The position numbers and the translations under genes were made by a program. The notes beneath the pieces are model-generated. The model was not told the origin of the DNA. It searched no databases and was given only the letters and a program-made list of their open reading frames with translations. Positions 17,041 through 24,587 of a DNA stretch of 41,360 nucleotides are shown here, in pieces. Position 1 is the first letter of the stretch; each line of letters opens with the position of its first letter. Source of the stretch: Gammaproteobacteria bacterium (lineage in GTDB: Bacteria > Pseudomonadota > Gammaproteobacteria > Pseudomonadales > Ketobacteraceae); assembly GCA_002748575.1 (NCBI GenBank), contig PDSR01000080.1:1-41360 (forward strand), given 5' to 3'.

Positions 17041-17433
17041 ATGAATGAAAAAAGACATTTTACCCGAGTTCAGTTTGATGCCAGCGCTGTCATAAAAACG
17101 GCAGAGGGCATTTGGGATACCAAAGTTATTGATTTATCTTTAAAAGGGGCTTTGATCGAAAAGCCTGATACCGCGTTTGTAAACAATGAACCCATTGAGC
17201 TGAAGCTGACACTTTCAGACAGCCGCACTGAAATTATTATGCAGGGTCGCATTGCTCACACCAGCAACAATCACATTGGAATGGTGTGCGAGCATATTGA
17301 TGTAGACAGTATTTCTCATTTACGGCGTATTGTAGAACTTAACACCGGACAGCAGGAACTGCTGGAAAGGGAACTGGAAGCTTTCACTATTTTTACAGAT
17401 CGTGACAGCTTTCACGAACTCGACGAGCAATAA
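17041..17433 (+). CDS. PilZ-domain protein (cyclic-di-GMP receptor)
   Basis: A 130-residue protein with the two c-di-GMP-binding motifs of PilZ domains: an arginine motif at the N-terminus (KRHFTRVQF, the RxxxR pattern at residues 5-9) and DLSLKGALI around residue 36 (the D/NxSxxG pattern). The PilZ barrel covers about residues 3-100, and a 30-residue acidic tail follows. It probably binds c-di-GMP and controls motility, adhesion or polysaccharide output. It stands alone, 18 bp from the convergent radA end, with a short ACGTC/GACGT hairpin in that gap. A link to the type IV pilus genes at the other end of the window is possible but unsupported. Confidence 0.93.
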   Translation: MNEKRHFTRVQFDASAVIKTAEGIWDTKVIDLSLKGALIEKPDTAFVNNEPIELKLTLSDSRTEIIMQGRIAHTSNNHIGMVCEHIDVDSISHLRRIVELNTGQQELLERELEAFTIFTDRDSFHELDEQ

Positions 17434-17451
17434 ACCACGTCCAAAGACGTA

Positions 17452-18828
17452 TTAAATAGCTTCCAACGCCTGTTCCAGGCGCTCTACCCCGATAACGGTC
17501 ATACCATCAATGGCAGGTTTCGGTGCATTGGATTTTGGCACATTCGACATAGGTACAATAGCCTTGGTAAAACCGTGCTTGGCGGCTTCTTTTAAACGCT
17601 CCTGACCATTTGGCACCGGGCGGATTTCACCCGACAGCCCCACTTCACCAAAAGCAATCACCCGATTTTCCATGCAGCGGTTACGCAGGCTGGAAACCAC
17701 CGCAATTAACACCGCCAGATCAGAGCCGGTTTCCAATACTTTTACACCGCCCACCACATTGGTAAATACGTCCATCCCCATGGTAGACACTCCGCCGTGG
17801 CGACTCAAAACGGCCAACAACATAGCCAGGCGGTTTTGATCCAGACCCACGGCAACCCTGCGCGGATTACCTAGCTGGCTGTCGTCAACCAGTGCCTGCA
17901 CTTCCACCAGCAAGGGCCGGGTGCCATCGCGGGTGACCATGACCACACTGCCCGGCACGTCGCCTTCATGACGCGACAGAAAAATGGCTGAAGGATTGGA
18001 GACCTCGCGCAGGCCACGGTCGGTCATGGCGAACACGCCCAGTTCGTTCACCGCACCGAAACGGTTTTTTACTGCGCGAACCACGCGGAAACGGCTATCC
18101 TGCTCGCCTTCAAAATAGAGCACCGTGTCCACCATATGTTCCAGCACCCGTGGCCCGGCGATGGAGCCTTCTTTGGTGACATGGCCCACCAAAAACAGCG
18201 CTGTGCCCGACTGTTTGGCAAAGCGCACCAGTGCCGCCGCACACTCTCGCACCTGCGACACGCCCCCCGGTGCCGATGTCAGCCCTTCGGAATAAATGGT
18301 TTGAATGGAATCCACCACCATGACTTTCGGCTGCTCTTTGTTGGCGGTTGCCAGAATATTCTCGATGGATGTTTCCGACATCAGCCGCAATTCGTCCTGG
18401 GGAAGCTCCAGGCGGTGGGCGCGTAGTGCCACCTGCTGTAAGGACTCTTCGCCGGTGACATATAAACAGGGGAATTTCTGGCTTAGATAGGTTAGCGTCT
18501 GCAATAAAATAGTGGATTTGCCAATACCGGGATCACCACCAATCAGCACCACCGACCCTTCCACCAGGCCACCGCCCAGCACCCGGTCAAGCTCGGTCAG
18601 GCCAGTGGCCACCCGTGGTTCTTCACTCACCGATACCTCCGCCATGGTGGTGACTTTCTTGGCTTCGCCAGCATAACCGGCGCGTCCACCACGGGATGAG
18701 GCCATGCCCGCATCAGGCTTGAATTCAACCAGGGTATTCCAGGCGCCGCAGTCATTGCACTGCCCGGCCCACTTGCGGGATTCAGCACCGCAATCGGAAC
18801 ACACAAACACGGTTTTTGCTTTCGCCAT
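17452..18828 (-). CDS. radA: DNA repair protein RadA
   Basis: A 458-residue RecA-like helicase that drives branch migration in recombinational repair. In order: a C4 zinc finger (Cys10, Cys13, Cys24, Cys27), Walker A GGDPGIGKST (residues 97-106), the RadA-specific KNRFG motif in AVKNRFGAVNELGVF, and a Lon-protease-like C-terminal domain (GLDQNRLAMLLAVLSRHGG through VGLSGEIRPVPN). The length matches the E. coli protein (460). It is the last gene of the dnaB-alr run. A perfect 15-bp tandem duplication lies in its 5' leader. Confidence 0.97.
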   Translation of the reverse strand: MAKAKTVFVCSDCGAESRKWAGQCNDCGAWNTLVEFKPDAGMASSRGGRAGYAGEAKKVTTMAEVSVSEEPRVATGLTELDRVLGGGLVEGSVVLIGGDPGIGKSTILLQTLTYLSQKFPCLYVTGEESLQQVALRAHRLELPQDELRLMSETSIENILATANKEQPKVMVVDSIQTIYSEGLTSAPGGVSQVRECAAALVRFAKQSGTALFLVGHVTKEGSIAGPRVLEHMVDTVLYFEGEQDSRFRVVRAVKNRFGAVNELGVFAMTDRGLREVSNPSAIFLSRHEGDVPGSVVMVTRDGTRPLLVEVQALVDDSQLGNPRRVAVGLDQNRLAMLLAVLSRHGGVSTMGMDVFTNVVGGVKVLETGSDLAVLIAVVSSLRNRCMENRVIAFGEVGLSGEIRPVPNGQERLKEAAKHGFTKAIVPMSNVPKSNAPKPAIDGMTVIGVERLEQALEAI

Positions 18829-18842
18829 TTTTTATTCCCGGA

Positions 18843-18872
18843 TTAGTTTTTGTTATGTTAGTTTTTGTTATG
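18843..18872 (-). repeat. Perfect 15-bp tandem duplication ahead of radA
   Basis: The plus-strand unit TTAGTTTTTGTTATG occurs twice without interruption (18843-18857 and 18858-18872), between the small membrane protein gene and radA. It would lie in the radA leader RNA. No function is known. Confidence 0.9.
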
Positions 18873-18879
18873 GAAGTGG

Positions 18880-19269
18880 CTACCCCGTGCCGATGGCTCG
18901 CATACACACTAGCGCGGCAAAAATATAAGCGGGAAGCATTAACACCAGACTGAACAAGACTGAATTCGCGTCCATTTCGGGGCGCTCCTGCTCTGGCAGA
19001 TCAAACATTTCCGGAAGTTTATCTTTCAACAGGCGCAGGGAATACAGATCCCAGCCAATAATATACGCGAACAACAACAGCGTACCCGTCCCGGAAAACG
19101 GCACCAGTTCCGGCATCCAATAACTGATGACAAACCCAATACTTAATAATGCCGATACCAGGCCACCAACCGGGTGTAGATAATCCTGCTGCATCCGACG
19201 CAACACCAGCGCTCCAAAGGGCAGGGAAATCACCATAAAGGCCACATAAATAGATACCCACCAAGGCAT
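18880..19269 (-). CDS. Small inner-membrane protein of unknown function
   Basis: A 129-residue hydrophobic protein with four likely transmembrane segments: about 4-24 (VSIYVAFMVISLPFGALVL), 33-52, 60-76 (GTGTLLLFAYIIGWDLY) and 104-125 (VLFSLVLMLPAYIFAALVCM). A charged loop (KDKLPEMFDLPEQERPEMD) precedes the last segment. I recognise no family. It lies between alr and radA on the same strand with about 50 bp on each side, so it may share their transcript. The ATG at 19269 is taken because the sequence just before it (AAGGAAGTAACATT on minus) gives an AAGGA ribosome site. Confidence 0.75.
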   Translation of the reverse strand: MPWWVSIYVAFMVISLPFGALVLRRMQQDYLHPVGGLVSALLSIGFVISYWMPELVPFSGTGTLLLFAYIIGWDLYSLRLLKDKLPEMFDLPEQERPEMDANSVLFSLVLMLPAYIFAALVCMRAIGTG

Positions 19270-19304
19270 AATGTTACTTCCTTAAATGCCGTAAGTTATT
19301 GCAT

Positions 19305-19334
19305 TAACGATAAATGTGCTAACGATAAATACGC
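19305..19334 (-). repeat. Imperfect 15-bp tandem duplication at the alr stop
   Basis: The plus-strand units TAACGATAAATGTGC (19305-19319) and TAACGATAAATACGC (19320-19334) differ at two positions. The alr stop codon (19319-19321) lies in the junction. Reading past it gives a second copy of the C-terminal IYR and another stop. Confidence 0.8.
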
Positions 19335-20425
19335 TTAACGCGCCCCGTAACCTGACAAAGCAGCTCATAATTGATGGTGCCTGCGGCCTGGGCAACGTCC
19401 TCTACCGGCAAGCCATTACCCCAGATAATCACCGGCTCCCCCAGCCCAATGGCGCCTGCTGGTAGCTTCAACGGGGACAAATCCACCGCAATCATATCCA
19501 TGGATACCCGGCCCACCAAAGGACAGCGCACACCACGAATCAGCACCGGCGTTTGTGCCGCCACATGGCGCGGATAGCCATCGCCATAACCAATGCCCAC
19601 AATAGCCACCGGGGTATCCCTGTCGGCAATCCAGGCGGCACCATAACCCACGGCGTCCCCCGCTTTCACCAATCGGGTGGCCAGCACCGTGCTGCTTAAC
19701 TGCATCACCGGCTTTAACCCCAAAGATTCAGCCGTTACCCCTTGCAGCGGTGAACCGCCATAAAGCGCCAGGCCGGGCCGAACCCATTGAAAATGGGTAC
19801 CTGTCTGAGAAAAAGTGCCGGCAGAATTTGCCAGGCTTTTGCCGGCACCAGCAGGCACGGCGGCGACCGTTTCAATCGTTGTATTGAATTTAGCTAACTG
19901 GTTGGCAGAAAACGGGCTGTTCGGCTCATCGGCACAGGCCAGGTGACTCATTAAAATCACATCGGAAACACTGTCGAGGCTCTTCAGCGCCCGGTAAAAC
20001 TCCGGCAGCTGAGTCGGGTGAATACCCAGGCGGTGCATTCCGGTATCAAACTTCAGCCAGACTCTAACCGGCCTGGGCAGGGATGTTGCCTGAAAGAAAC
20101 GCAACTGTTCAACGGTATGAACCACTACATCCAGCCCCTGATTGGCCGCTTCAGCCAGATCACCGGCACTGGTAACGCCTTCGAGCAATACCACTGGCTG
20201 CTGAATACCGGCATCGCGCAACTGAATGGCCTCGTCGATAATGGCCACACCAAAACCATCACTGCCTGAACCTGATAAAGCCGCTGCCACCCGCTCAATA
20301 CCATGGCCATAGGCATCGGCTTTTACCACCGACAGAACATTACTGTCACCCACCCGCTGACGAATAACACCAAAGTTATGCTGTAGCGCAGCCAGATCAA
20401 CAACCGCATAGGTGCCTCGCGCCAT
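19319..20425 (-). CDS. alr: Alanine racemase
   Basis: A 368-residue PLP enzyme that converts L- to D-alanine for peptidoglycan. The PLP lysine is Lys35 in VVKADAYGHG. The second catalytic residue is the tyrosine of AVGYGAAW near residue 260, and IVGIGYGDGYPR and GRVSMDMIAVDLS follow. The length fits Alr/DadX. The ATG overlaps the dnaB stop (TAATG), so the two are coupled. The dnaB-alr order is typical of gammaproteobacteria and supports alr rather than a catabolic dadX, which would sit with dadA. Confidence 0.95.
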   Translation of the reverse strand: MARGTYAVVDLAALQHNFGVIRQRVGDSNVLSVVKADAYGHGIERVAAALSGSGSDGFGVAIIDEAIQLRDAGIQQPVVLLEGVTSAGDLAEAANQGLDVVVHTVEQLRFFQATSLPRPVRVWLKFDTGMHRLGIHPTQLPEFYRALKSLDSVSDVILMSHLACADEPNSPFSANQLAKFNTTIETVAAVPAGAGKSLANSAGTFSQTGTHFQWVRPGLALYGGSPLQGVTAESLGLKPVMQLSSTVLATRLVKAGDAVGYGAAWIADRDTPVAIVGIGYGDGYPRHVAAQTPVLIRGVRCPLVGRVSMDMIAVDLSPLKLPAGAIGLGEPVIIWGNGLPVEDVAQAAGTINYELLCQVTGRVKRIYR

Positions 20426-21813
20426 TAGTAACCACCACCGTAATCATGGGCCAGGTCTTCAAAGCGGGTATATTTACCCTGAAAAGCCAACCTTAAACTG
20501 CCAATAGGGCCATTACGCTGTTTGCCAATGATAATTTCAGCAATACCCTTGTCGTCGCTATCTTCGTTATAAACCTCATCGCGGTAAATAAACATAATCA
20601 CATCGGCATCCTGCTCAATGGCTCCGGATTCGCGCAGATCCGACATCACCGGGCGCTTGTTGGGCCGTTGTTCCAGGCTACGGTTGAGCTGGGAAAGCGC
20701 CACCACCGGGCAGCCCATTTCTTTTGCCAGCCCCTTTAGCGAGCGGGAGATTTCCGAGATCTCTTCCACCCGGCTGGCAGCACCGGGCACCTGCATTAAT
20801 TGCAGGTAGTCCACCATAATAATGCCGATTTCACCCACATCGCGGGCAATACGGCGGGCACGGGCGCGCACCTCCACCGGGCTAAGCCCGCCCTGATCAT
20901 CAATAAACAGTTTTTGTTCGGCCAGCATACTGATCGCCGAATTAAAACGTGGCCAGTCTTCCTCTTCCAGCTTGCCGGAACGAATGCGGGTTTGATCAAT
21001 CCGCCCCAGGGAGGACAGCATCCGCATCACAATGGATTCTGATGGCATTTCCATCGAGAATACCAGCGCTGATTTGCCGGTACGGATAATGGCATTTTCA
21101 ATCAGGTTCATGGCAAAGGTGGTTTTACCCATGGAAGGACGCGCTGCCACGATAACCAGGTCGGATGGCTGTAACCCCGAAGTCTTTTCATCCAGATCGG
21201 CAAAGCCCGTGGTCAAGCCGGTCATGGCATTGTCGCTGGAAAACAGCTCATCAATCTTATCCACGGTGGATTTCAAAATGGTTTTGATACCCTCAGGGCC
21301 CCCTTTTTTGGCCCCCTGCTCTGCAATGGCAAATACCTTGCGCTCGGCTTCATCGAGCAGTTCATTGGTAGAGCGGCCTTGTGGATCAAAGGCGTTTTCT
21401 GCCACTTCGTTGGACACCTGAATCATTTGCCGCAGCACCGAGCGATCACGCACAATTTCCGCATAGGCTTTGATATTGGAAGCACTGGGGGTGTTTTTTG
21501 CCAGTTGCGCCAGGTAGATCATGCCGCCTGCCTGATCAAGCACACCGGAATTTTCCAGCACTTCGCTTAAGGTAATTACATCAAAAGGCTTGCCTTGCTC
21601 GGCCAACTGGAACATGGCGCTATAGATCAAACGATGGTCGCGGCGATAAAAATCCACATCGCTGACGATTTCGGAAACATCATCAAAGCCATTGTTATCC
21701 AGCATCAGACCACCCAGTACCGCCTGTTCCGCTTCCAGCGAATTAGGCGGCACTTTTATCCGGGAGGTTTCTAAATCGGCTGTTGGGTCATTTTCGGGAT
21801 AGCTTTCGGACAT
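20425..21813 (-). CDS. dnaB: Replicative DNA helicase DnaB
   Basis: A 462-residue hexameric helicase that unwinds DNA at the replication fork. The N-terminal domain (VPPNSLEAEQAVLGGLMLD near residue 21) binds primase. The RecA-like motor has Walker A ARPSMGKT (residues 224-231), Walker B IIMVDYLQLM and the arginine-finger region near DLRESGAIEQDADV. No intein is present. The length is normal (E. coli 471). It starts 180 bp after the rplI stop and a strong terminator, so it probably has its own promoter, with alr downstream in the same transcript. Confidence 0.97.
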   Translation of the reverse strand: MSESYPENDPTADLETSRIKVPPNSLEAEQAVLGGLMLDNNGFDDVSEIVSDVDFYRRDHRLIYSAMFQLAEQGKPFDVITLSEVLENSGVLDQAGGMIYLAQLAKNTPSASNIKAYAEIVRDRSVLRQMIQVSNEVAENAFDPQGRSTNELLDEAERKVFAIAEQGAKKGGPEGIKTILKSTVDKIDELFSSDNAMTGLTTGFADLDEKTSGLQPSDLVIVAARPSMGKTTFAMNLIENAIIRTGKSALVFSMEMPSESIVMRMLSSLGRIDQTRIRSGKLEEEDWPRFNSAISMLAEQKLFIDDQGGLSPVEVRARARRIARDVGEIGIIMVDYLQLMQVPGAASRVEEISEISRSLKGLAKEMGCPVVALSQLNRSLEQRPNKRPVMSDLRESGAIEQDADVIMFIYRDEVYNEDSDDKGIAEIIIGKQRNGPIGSLRLAFQGKYTRFEDLAHDYGGGY

Positions 21814-21911
21814 GGTATTTAATCAATCGGGTTAATGCCTGGTTGAGCAGTGCAACTTACAACGTACCGGCAGGCAAATACAGGTTTTTTTTCGACTTTC
21901 AATTAGCCAAT

Positions 21912-21948
21912 AAAAAAGCCAACATCGTTAAAGAATGTTGGCTTTTTT
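21912..21948 (-). terminator. Intrinsic terminator after rplI
   Basis: The arms AAAAAAGCCAACAT (21912-21925) and ATGTTGGCTTTTTT (21935-21948) pair perfectly around a 9-nt loop, with a T-tract in the minus direction. It closes the rpsF-priB-rpsR-rplI operon before dnaB. Confidence 0.9.
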
Positions 21949-21993
21949 CGGCTGGGGCCAGCAATTTACAGGCCCTGTCACTTTTGCTGTAAC

Positions 21994-22443
21994 TTATTCA
22001 GGAACAACAGAAATGGTAACTTCGCCTGCTACATCGGTGTGAACCTGAATAACAATTTCAAATTCACCCGTGTTACGAATAACACCGGTGGGCATTTGAA
22101 CTTCAGATTTCTTCACTTCAACACCGGCATCAGTGATCGCATCGGCGATATCACGAGTACCGATTGAACCGAACAACTTGCCTTCGTCACCAGCTTTCGC
22201 TGTGATGGTGATGCTGCCAAGCTCCTGAATCGACGCCAAACGAGCCTGTGCAGCTGCCAGCGATTCTGCTGCTTTCGCTTCCAGCTCGGCACGACGGGAT
22301 TCAAAGTGCTCAACATTAGCTTTGGTGGCAGGAACAGCCTTACCTTGAGGGATAAGGAAGTTACGGCCATAACCGGCTTTAACATTAACCTGATCGCCCA
22401 ATGCACCCAGATTACGGATTTTTTCTAACAAAATAACTTGCAT
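21994..22443 (-). CDS. rplI: 50S ribosomal protein L9
   Basis: A 149-residue ribosomal protein binding 23S rRNA. The N-terminal domain [17 protein letters not shown] and the glycine-rich loop [16 protein letters not shown] are diagnostic. A central helix (about 40-75) links to the C-terminal domain ([16 protein letters not shown]). The length equals that of E. coli L9. It is the last gene of the rpsF operon, 35 bp after rpsR, and is followed by a strong terminator. Confidence 0.98.
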   Translation of the reverse strand: MQVILLEKIRNLGALGDQVNVKAGYGRNFLIPQGKAVPATKANVEHFESRRAELEAKAAESLAAAQARLASIQELGSITITAKAGDEGKLFGSIGTRDIADAITDAGVEVKKSEVQMPTGVIRNTGEFEIVIQVHTDVAGEVTISVVPE

Positions 22444-22478
22444 GATCTTTACCTCTATTAACCTGTCTGATAACCGGC

Positions 22479-22706
22479 TTATTGGTGCTGGTCAGTGTAA
22501 GGTAACAAGGCAGCAGCACGAGCGCGTTTAACAGCGCGAGCCAGTTGGCGCTGGTATTTAGCGCTGGTACCAGTAATACGGCTTGGTACGATCTTGCCTG
22601 TTTCAGTGATGTAATTTTTTAACGTGTCCAGATCTTTGTAATCAATCTCTTGAACACCTTCCGCAGTAAAGCGGCAGAATTTTCTACGACGATAAAAACG
22701 TGCCAT
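22479..22706 (-). CDS. rpsR: 30S ribosomal protein S18
   Basis: A 75-residue protein of the 30S platform that pairs with S6. The sequence [18 protein letters not shown] and [20 protein letters not shown] is that of S18, of normal length. It lies between priB and rplI. With S6 it may bind the rpsF leader and repress the operon. Confidence 0.98.
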   Translation of the reverse strand: MARFYRRRKFCRFTAEGVQEIDYKDLDTLKNYITETGKIVPSRITGTSAKYQRQLARAVKRARAAALLPYTDQHQ

Positions 22707-22757
22707 GGTGTTTTCCTATTTAAGCTATATTCTTTCAATCAGTTGCATCATAGATGC

Positions 22758-23063
22758 TTAAGCTTTGCGAAGCTGCTGTGCGTGCAATATCAGCCGGGTA
22801 CCCGTGTTATCTTTATAGCTGGACCGATCCAGAAAGCCTTGAACTTCAACCCGGTCATTCACTGCCAGGGGTTGCGCTCTGGCTACTCTTTCTCCACGAA
22901 TTTCCACCAGAATCCGGCAGAATACTTCTCGCGGCTGGCCAGCTTCTTCCTGGCGGGAGCGGTGCTGCAACATAAATCGTTGATGAGCTACTCCGCCGGG
23001 ACTGGTGCGTTGTGATTCAACTTCAATCACAACACCACTGATAATCGCCTGGTTTGTCTCCAC
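22758..23063 (-). CDS. priB: Primosomal replication protein N
   Basis: A 101-residue single-stranded-DNA-binding OB-fold protein that helps PriA reload DnaB at stalled forks. It begins METNQAIISGVVIEVESQRT and has RFMLQHRSRQEEAGQPREVF. The start codon is GTG, 15 bp after the rpsF stop. Its place between rpsF and rpsR is the classical one, which supports the call. PriB, DnaB and RadA are all encoded within 6 kb. Confidence 0.95.
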   Translation of the reverse strand: METNQAIISGVVIEVESQRTSPGGVAHQRFMLQHRSRQEEAGQPREVFCRILVEIRGERVARAQPLAVNDRVEVQGFLDRSSYKDNTGTRLILHAQQLRKA

Positions 23064-23078
23064 GCCAGCGACGGGCGC

Positions 23079-23519
23079 TTATTCTGAGCTTTCTTCTTGT
23101 GCAGCTGCATCTTCTTTCGCCGCTGCATCTTCTTTAGCAACCGCTTTGGCTGCTTCTAATTCGCCATCAGAAGCGGAACGGCGAGGTGCCTGTTCTTTTT
23201 CTTCACCGCGAGCCAGTTGTGACTCTTCAGTGATGGCATTATCACGACGGATAACCAGATTACGAAGCACAGCATCGTTGAATTTGAAAGAGTTTGCCAG
23301 CTCATCAAGCACTTCCTGTGAACATTCAATATTCATCAGGATATAGTGTGCCTTGTGAATTTTATTGATAGGGTAAGCCAGTTGACGGCGGCCCCAGTCT
23401 TCAAAACGGTGAATGACACCGCCAGCATCGGTGATTGAACTTTTATAGCGCTCAACCATGGCAGGTACTTGCTCGCTTTGATCTGGGTGTACCAGAAAAA
23501 CGATCTCGTAATGTCTCAT
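23079..23519 (-). CDS. rpsF: 30S ribosomal protein S6
   Basis: A 146-residue protein of the 30S subunit. The core ([19 protein letters not shown], then [20 protein letters not shown]) is typical, and the first 100 residues align with S6. The remaining 45 are an acidic, alanine-rich tail with two KEDAAA repeats encoded by an 18-bp tandem repeat at 23104-23139. C-terminal glutamate tails are known targets of RimK; here the tail is longer and more varied. The gene has its own promoter and a structured leader. GTAAGGAG lies 5 bp before the ATG and may be sequestered. Confidence 0.98.
   Translation of the reverse strand: MRHYEIVFLVHPDQSEQVPAMVERYKSSITDAGGVIHRFEDWGRRQLAYPINKIHKAHYILMNIECSQEVLDELANSFKFNDAVLRNLVIRRDNAITEESQLARGEEKEQAPRRSASDGELEAAKAVAKEDAAAKEDAAAQEESSE
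23104..23139 (-). repeat. 18-bp tandem repeat in the rpsF tail
   Basis: The units GCTGCATCTTCTTTCGCC (23104-23121) and GCTGCATCTTCTTTAGCA (23122-23139) differ at two positions and encode two copies of [12 protein letters not shown] in the S6 C-terminal tail. Confidence 0.85.
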
Positions 23520-23524
23520 TATAG

Positions 23525-23568
23525 CTCCTTACGGATATAAGCCTTCCAACACGCGGTAAGGCAAGGAG
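23525..23568 (-). promoter_or_regulatory. Structured rpsF leader sequestering the ribosome site (S6:S18-type candidate)
   Basis: On the minus strand, CTCCTT (23568-23563) can pair with the Shine-Dalgarno AAGGAG (23530-23525), enclosing GCCTT/AAGGC. Alternatively CCTTAC (23561-23556) pairs with GTAAGG (23532-23527). CCG triplets lie in the bulge regions. Bacterial rpsF leaders are known to bind the S6:S18 complex through such a structure for feedback. The pairing is seen; the regulation is inference. Confidence 0.5.
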
Positions 23569-23674
23569 TGAGTGAAAGCCTGTTGAATTTCTACGAGGCG
23601 AAATTCACAAGCAATGGTTCTGTACAAAACAGCTTTTTGACGCTGCCCAAAGGAAGCAGTCAAAAAGAGGCGGG

Positions 23675-23703
23675 ATTTTACGCCAGAACAGGGGCTATAG
23701 CAA
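23675..23703 (-). promoter_or_regulatory. Sigma-70 promoter of the rpsF operon
   Basis: On the minus strand TTGCTA (23703-23698) and TAAAAT (23680-23675) are 17 bp apart, about 155 bp upstream of rpsF. A long hairpin (CTTTTTGACTGC pairing with GCAGCGTCAAAAAG) follows the predicted start at once and may protect or attenuate the leader. Confidence 0.6.
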
Positions 23704-23746
23704 CCGTTTTTCAATCGCCACCACTGCCCTTAACAGTAAGCAAGCA

Positions 23747-24490
23747 CTAACTTCGTTGGCGATACGCTTCAAACAGGCAAACACCGGTGGCCACCGACAC
23801 ATTCAGGCTGTCAACGCTGCCCTGCATGGGGATATACAGCAGCTGATCGCATTTGTCTTTAGTCAGGCGGCGCAGGCCCTTGCCTTCGGCCCCCATCACC
23901 ATCGCTAAATGGCCTGTTAAATCAGCGTCATAAAGGCTCTTGGCGGTTTCATCAATGGCACTGCCCGCTACCCAGATCCCCATTTGCTTGAGTTCATCCA
24001 GGGTTCGCGCCAGATTGGTGACCTGAAAAAACGGCACGACTTCAGCCGCGCCCACCGCCACACGGCGTACCACCGGGGTCAGCCCTGCGGCTTTATCCCT
24101 GGTGGTAATCACGCCCGCCGCGCCCACCGCATCGGCTGTGCGAATACAGGCACCCAGGTTATGGGGGTCTGTCACCGAATCCAGCACCAGCAACAACAGC
24201 GGCTCGCGGGCACGTTCTACCAGTTCATATAGCTGTTGCTCTGTTTGTGGCTGCGCCAGGCGGCATTTAGCCACCACGCCTTGATGATTACCGTCTTTAG
24301 CCAGCTCATCGAGGGTTTGTCTGGTCGATAAGCGGCTGGGAATGCCGTGGGGTTCGGCCAGCGCCTGAATATTCTGAATGCGTTGATCTTCTCGGCCCTG
24401 CTGAAAACAAAGCTCCAGAATCCTTTCCGGGTGACGCTCCAGAATGGCTGCCACTGTATGCAAGCCAAAAACCCAATCAGGCTTTGCCAT
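23747..24490 (-). CDS. rlmB: 23S rRNA (guanosine-2251-2'-O)-methyltransferase RlmB
   Basis: A 247-residue SPOUT methyltransferase. The N-terminal substrate-binding domain begins MAKPDWVFGLHTVAAILERH. The C-terminal knot has the three SPOUT motifs: DSVTDPHNLGACIRTADAVG, VMGAEGKGLRRL and IPMQGSVDSLNVSVATGV. It methylates G2251 in the peptidyl-transferase centre. The length matches E. coli RlmB (243). In E. coli and many relatives it directly follows rnr. Here an OLD nuclease gene separates them, with an attC-like hairpin ending 26 bp upstream of the rlmB start. Confidence 0.96.
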   Translation of the reverse strand: MAKPDWVFGLHTVAAILERHPERILELCFQQGREDQRIQNIQALAEPHGIPSRLSTRQTLDELAKDGNHQGVVAKCRLAQPQTEQQLYELVERAREPLLLLVLDSVTDPHNLGACIRTADAVGAAGVITTRDKAAGLTPVVRRVAVGAAEVVPFFQVTNLARTLDELKQMGIWVAGSAIDETAKSLYDADLTGHLAMVMGAEGKGLRRLTKDKCDQLLYIPMQGSVDSLNVSVATGVCLFEAYRQRS

Positions 24491-24515
24491 CGTTAATAAA
24501 TCCTCTGATTGATGA

Positions 24516-24587
24516 TGCTAACGCAGCGCTCTGCGGAAATTTAGGAGCGCCAGCGAGTAAATTTTCCGTAGCAGCGCTTTGTTAGCT
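24516..24587 (-). repeat. attC-like recombination site (integron cassette hairpin)
   Basis: On the minus strand this 72-bp site starts with AGCTAAC (24587-24581) and ends with GTTAGCA (24522-24516). Between them GCGCTGCTACGGAAAATTTA pairs imperfectly with TAAATTTCCGCAGAGCGC, leaving unpaired bases and a 14-nt loop. The layout R''-L''-loop-L'-R' with outer AAC/GTT is that of attC sites, although R' lacks the exact consensus. The OLD nuclease stop codon (24582-24584) lies inside the first core, as is common in gene cassettes. Confidence 0.75.
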
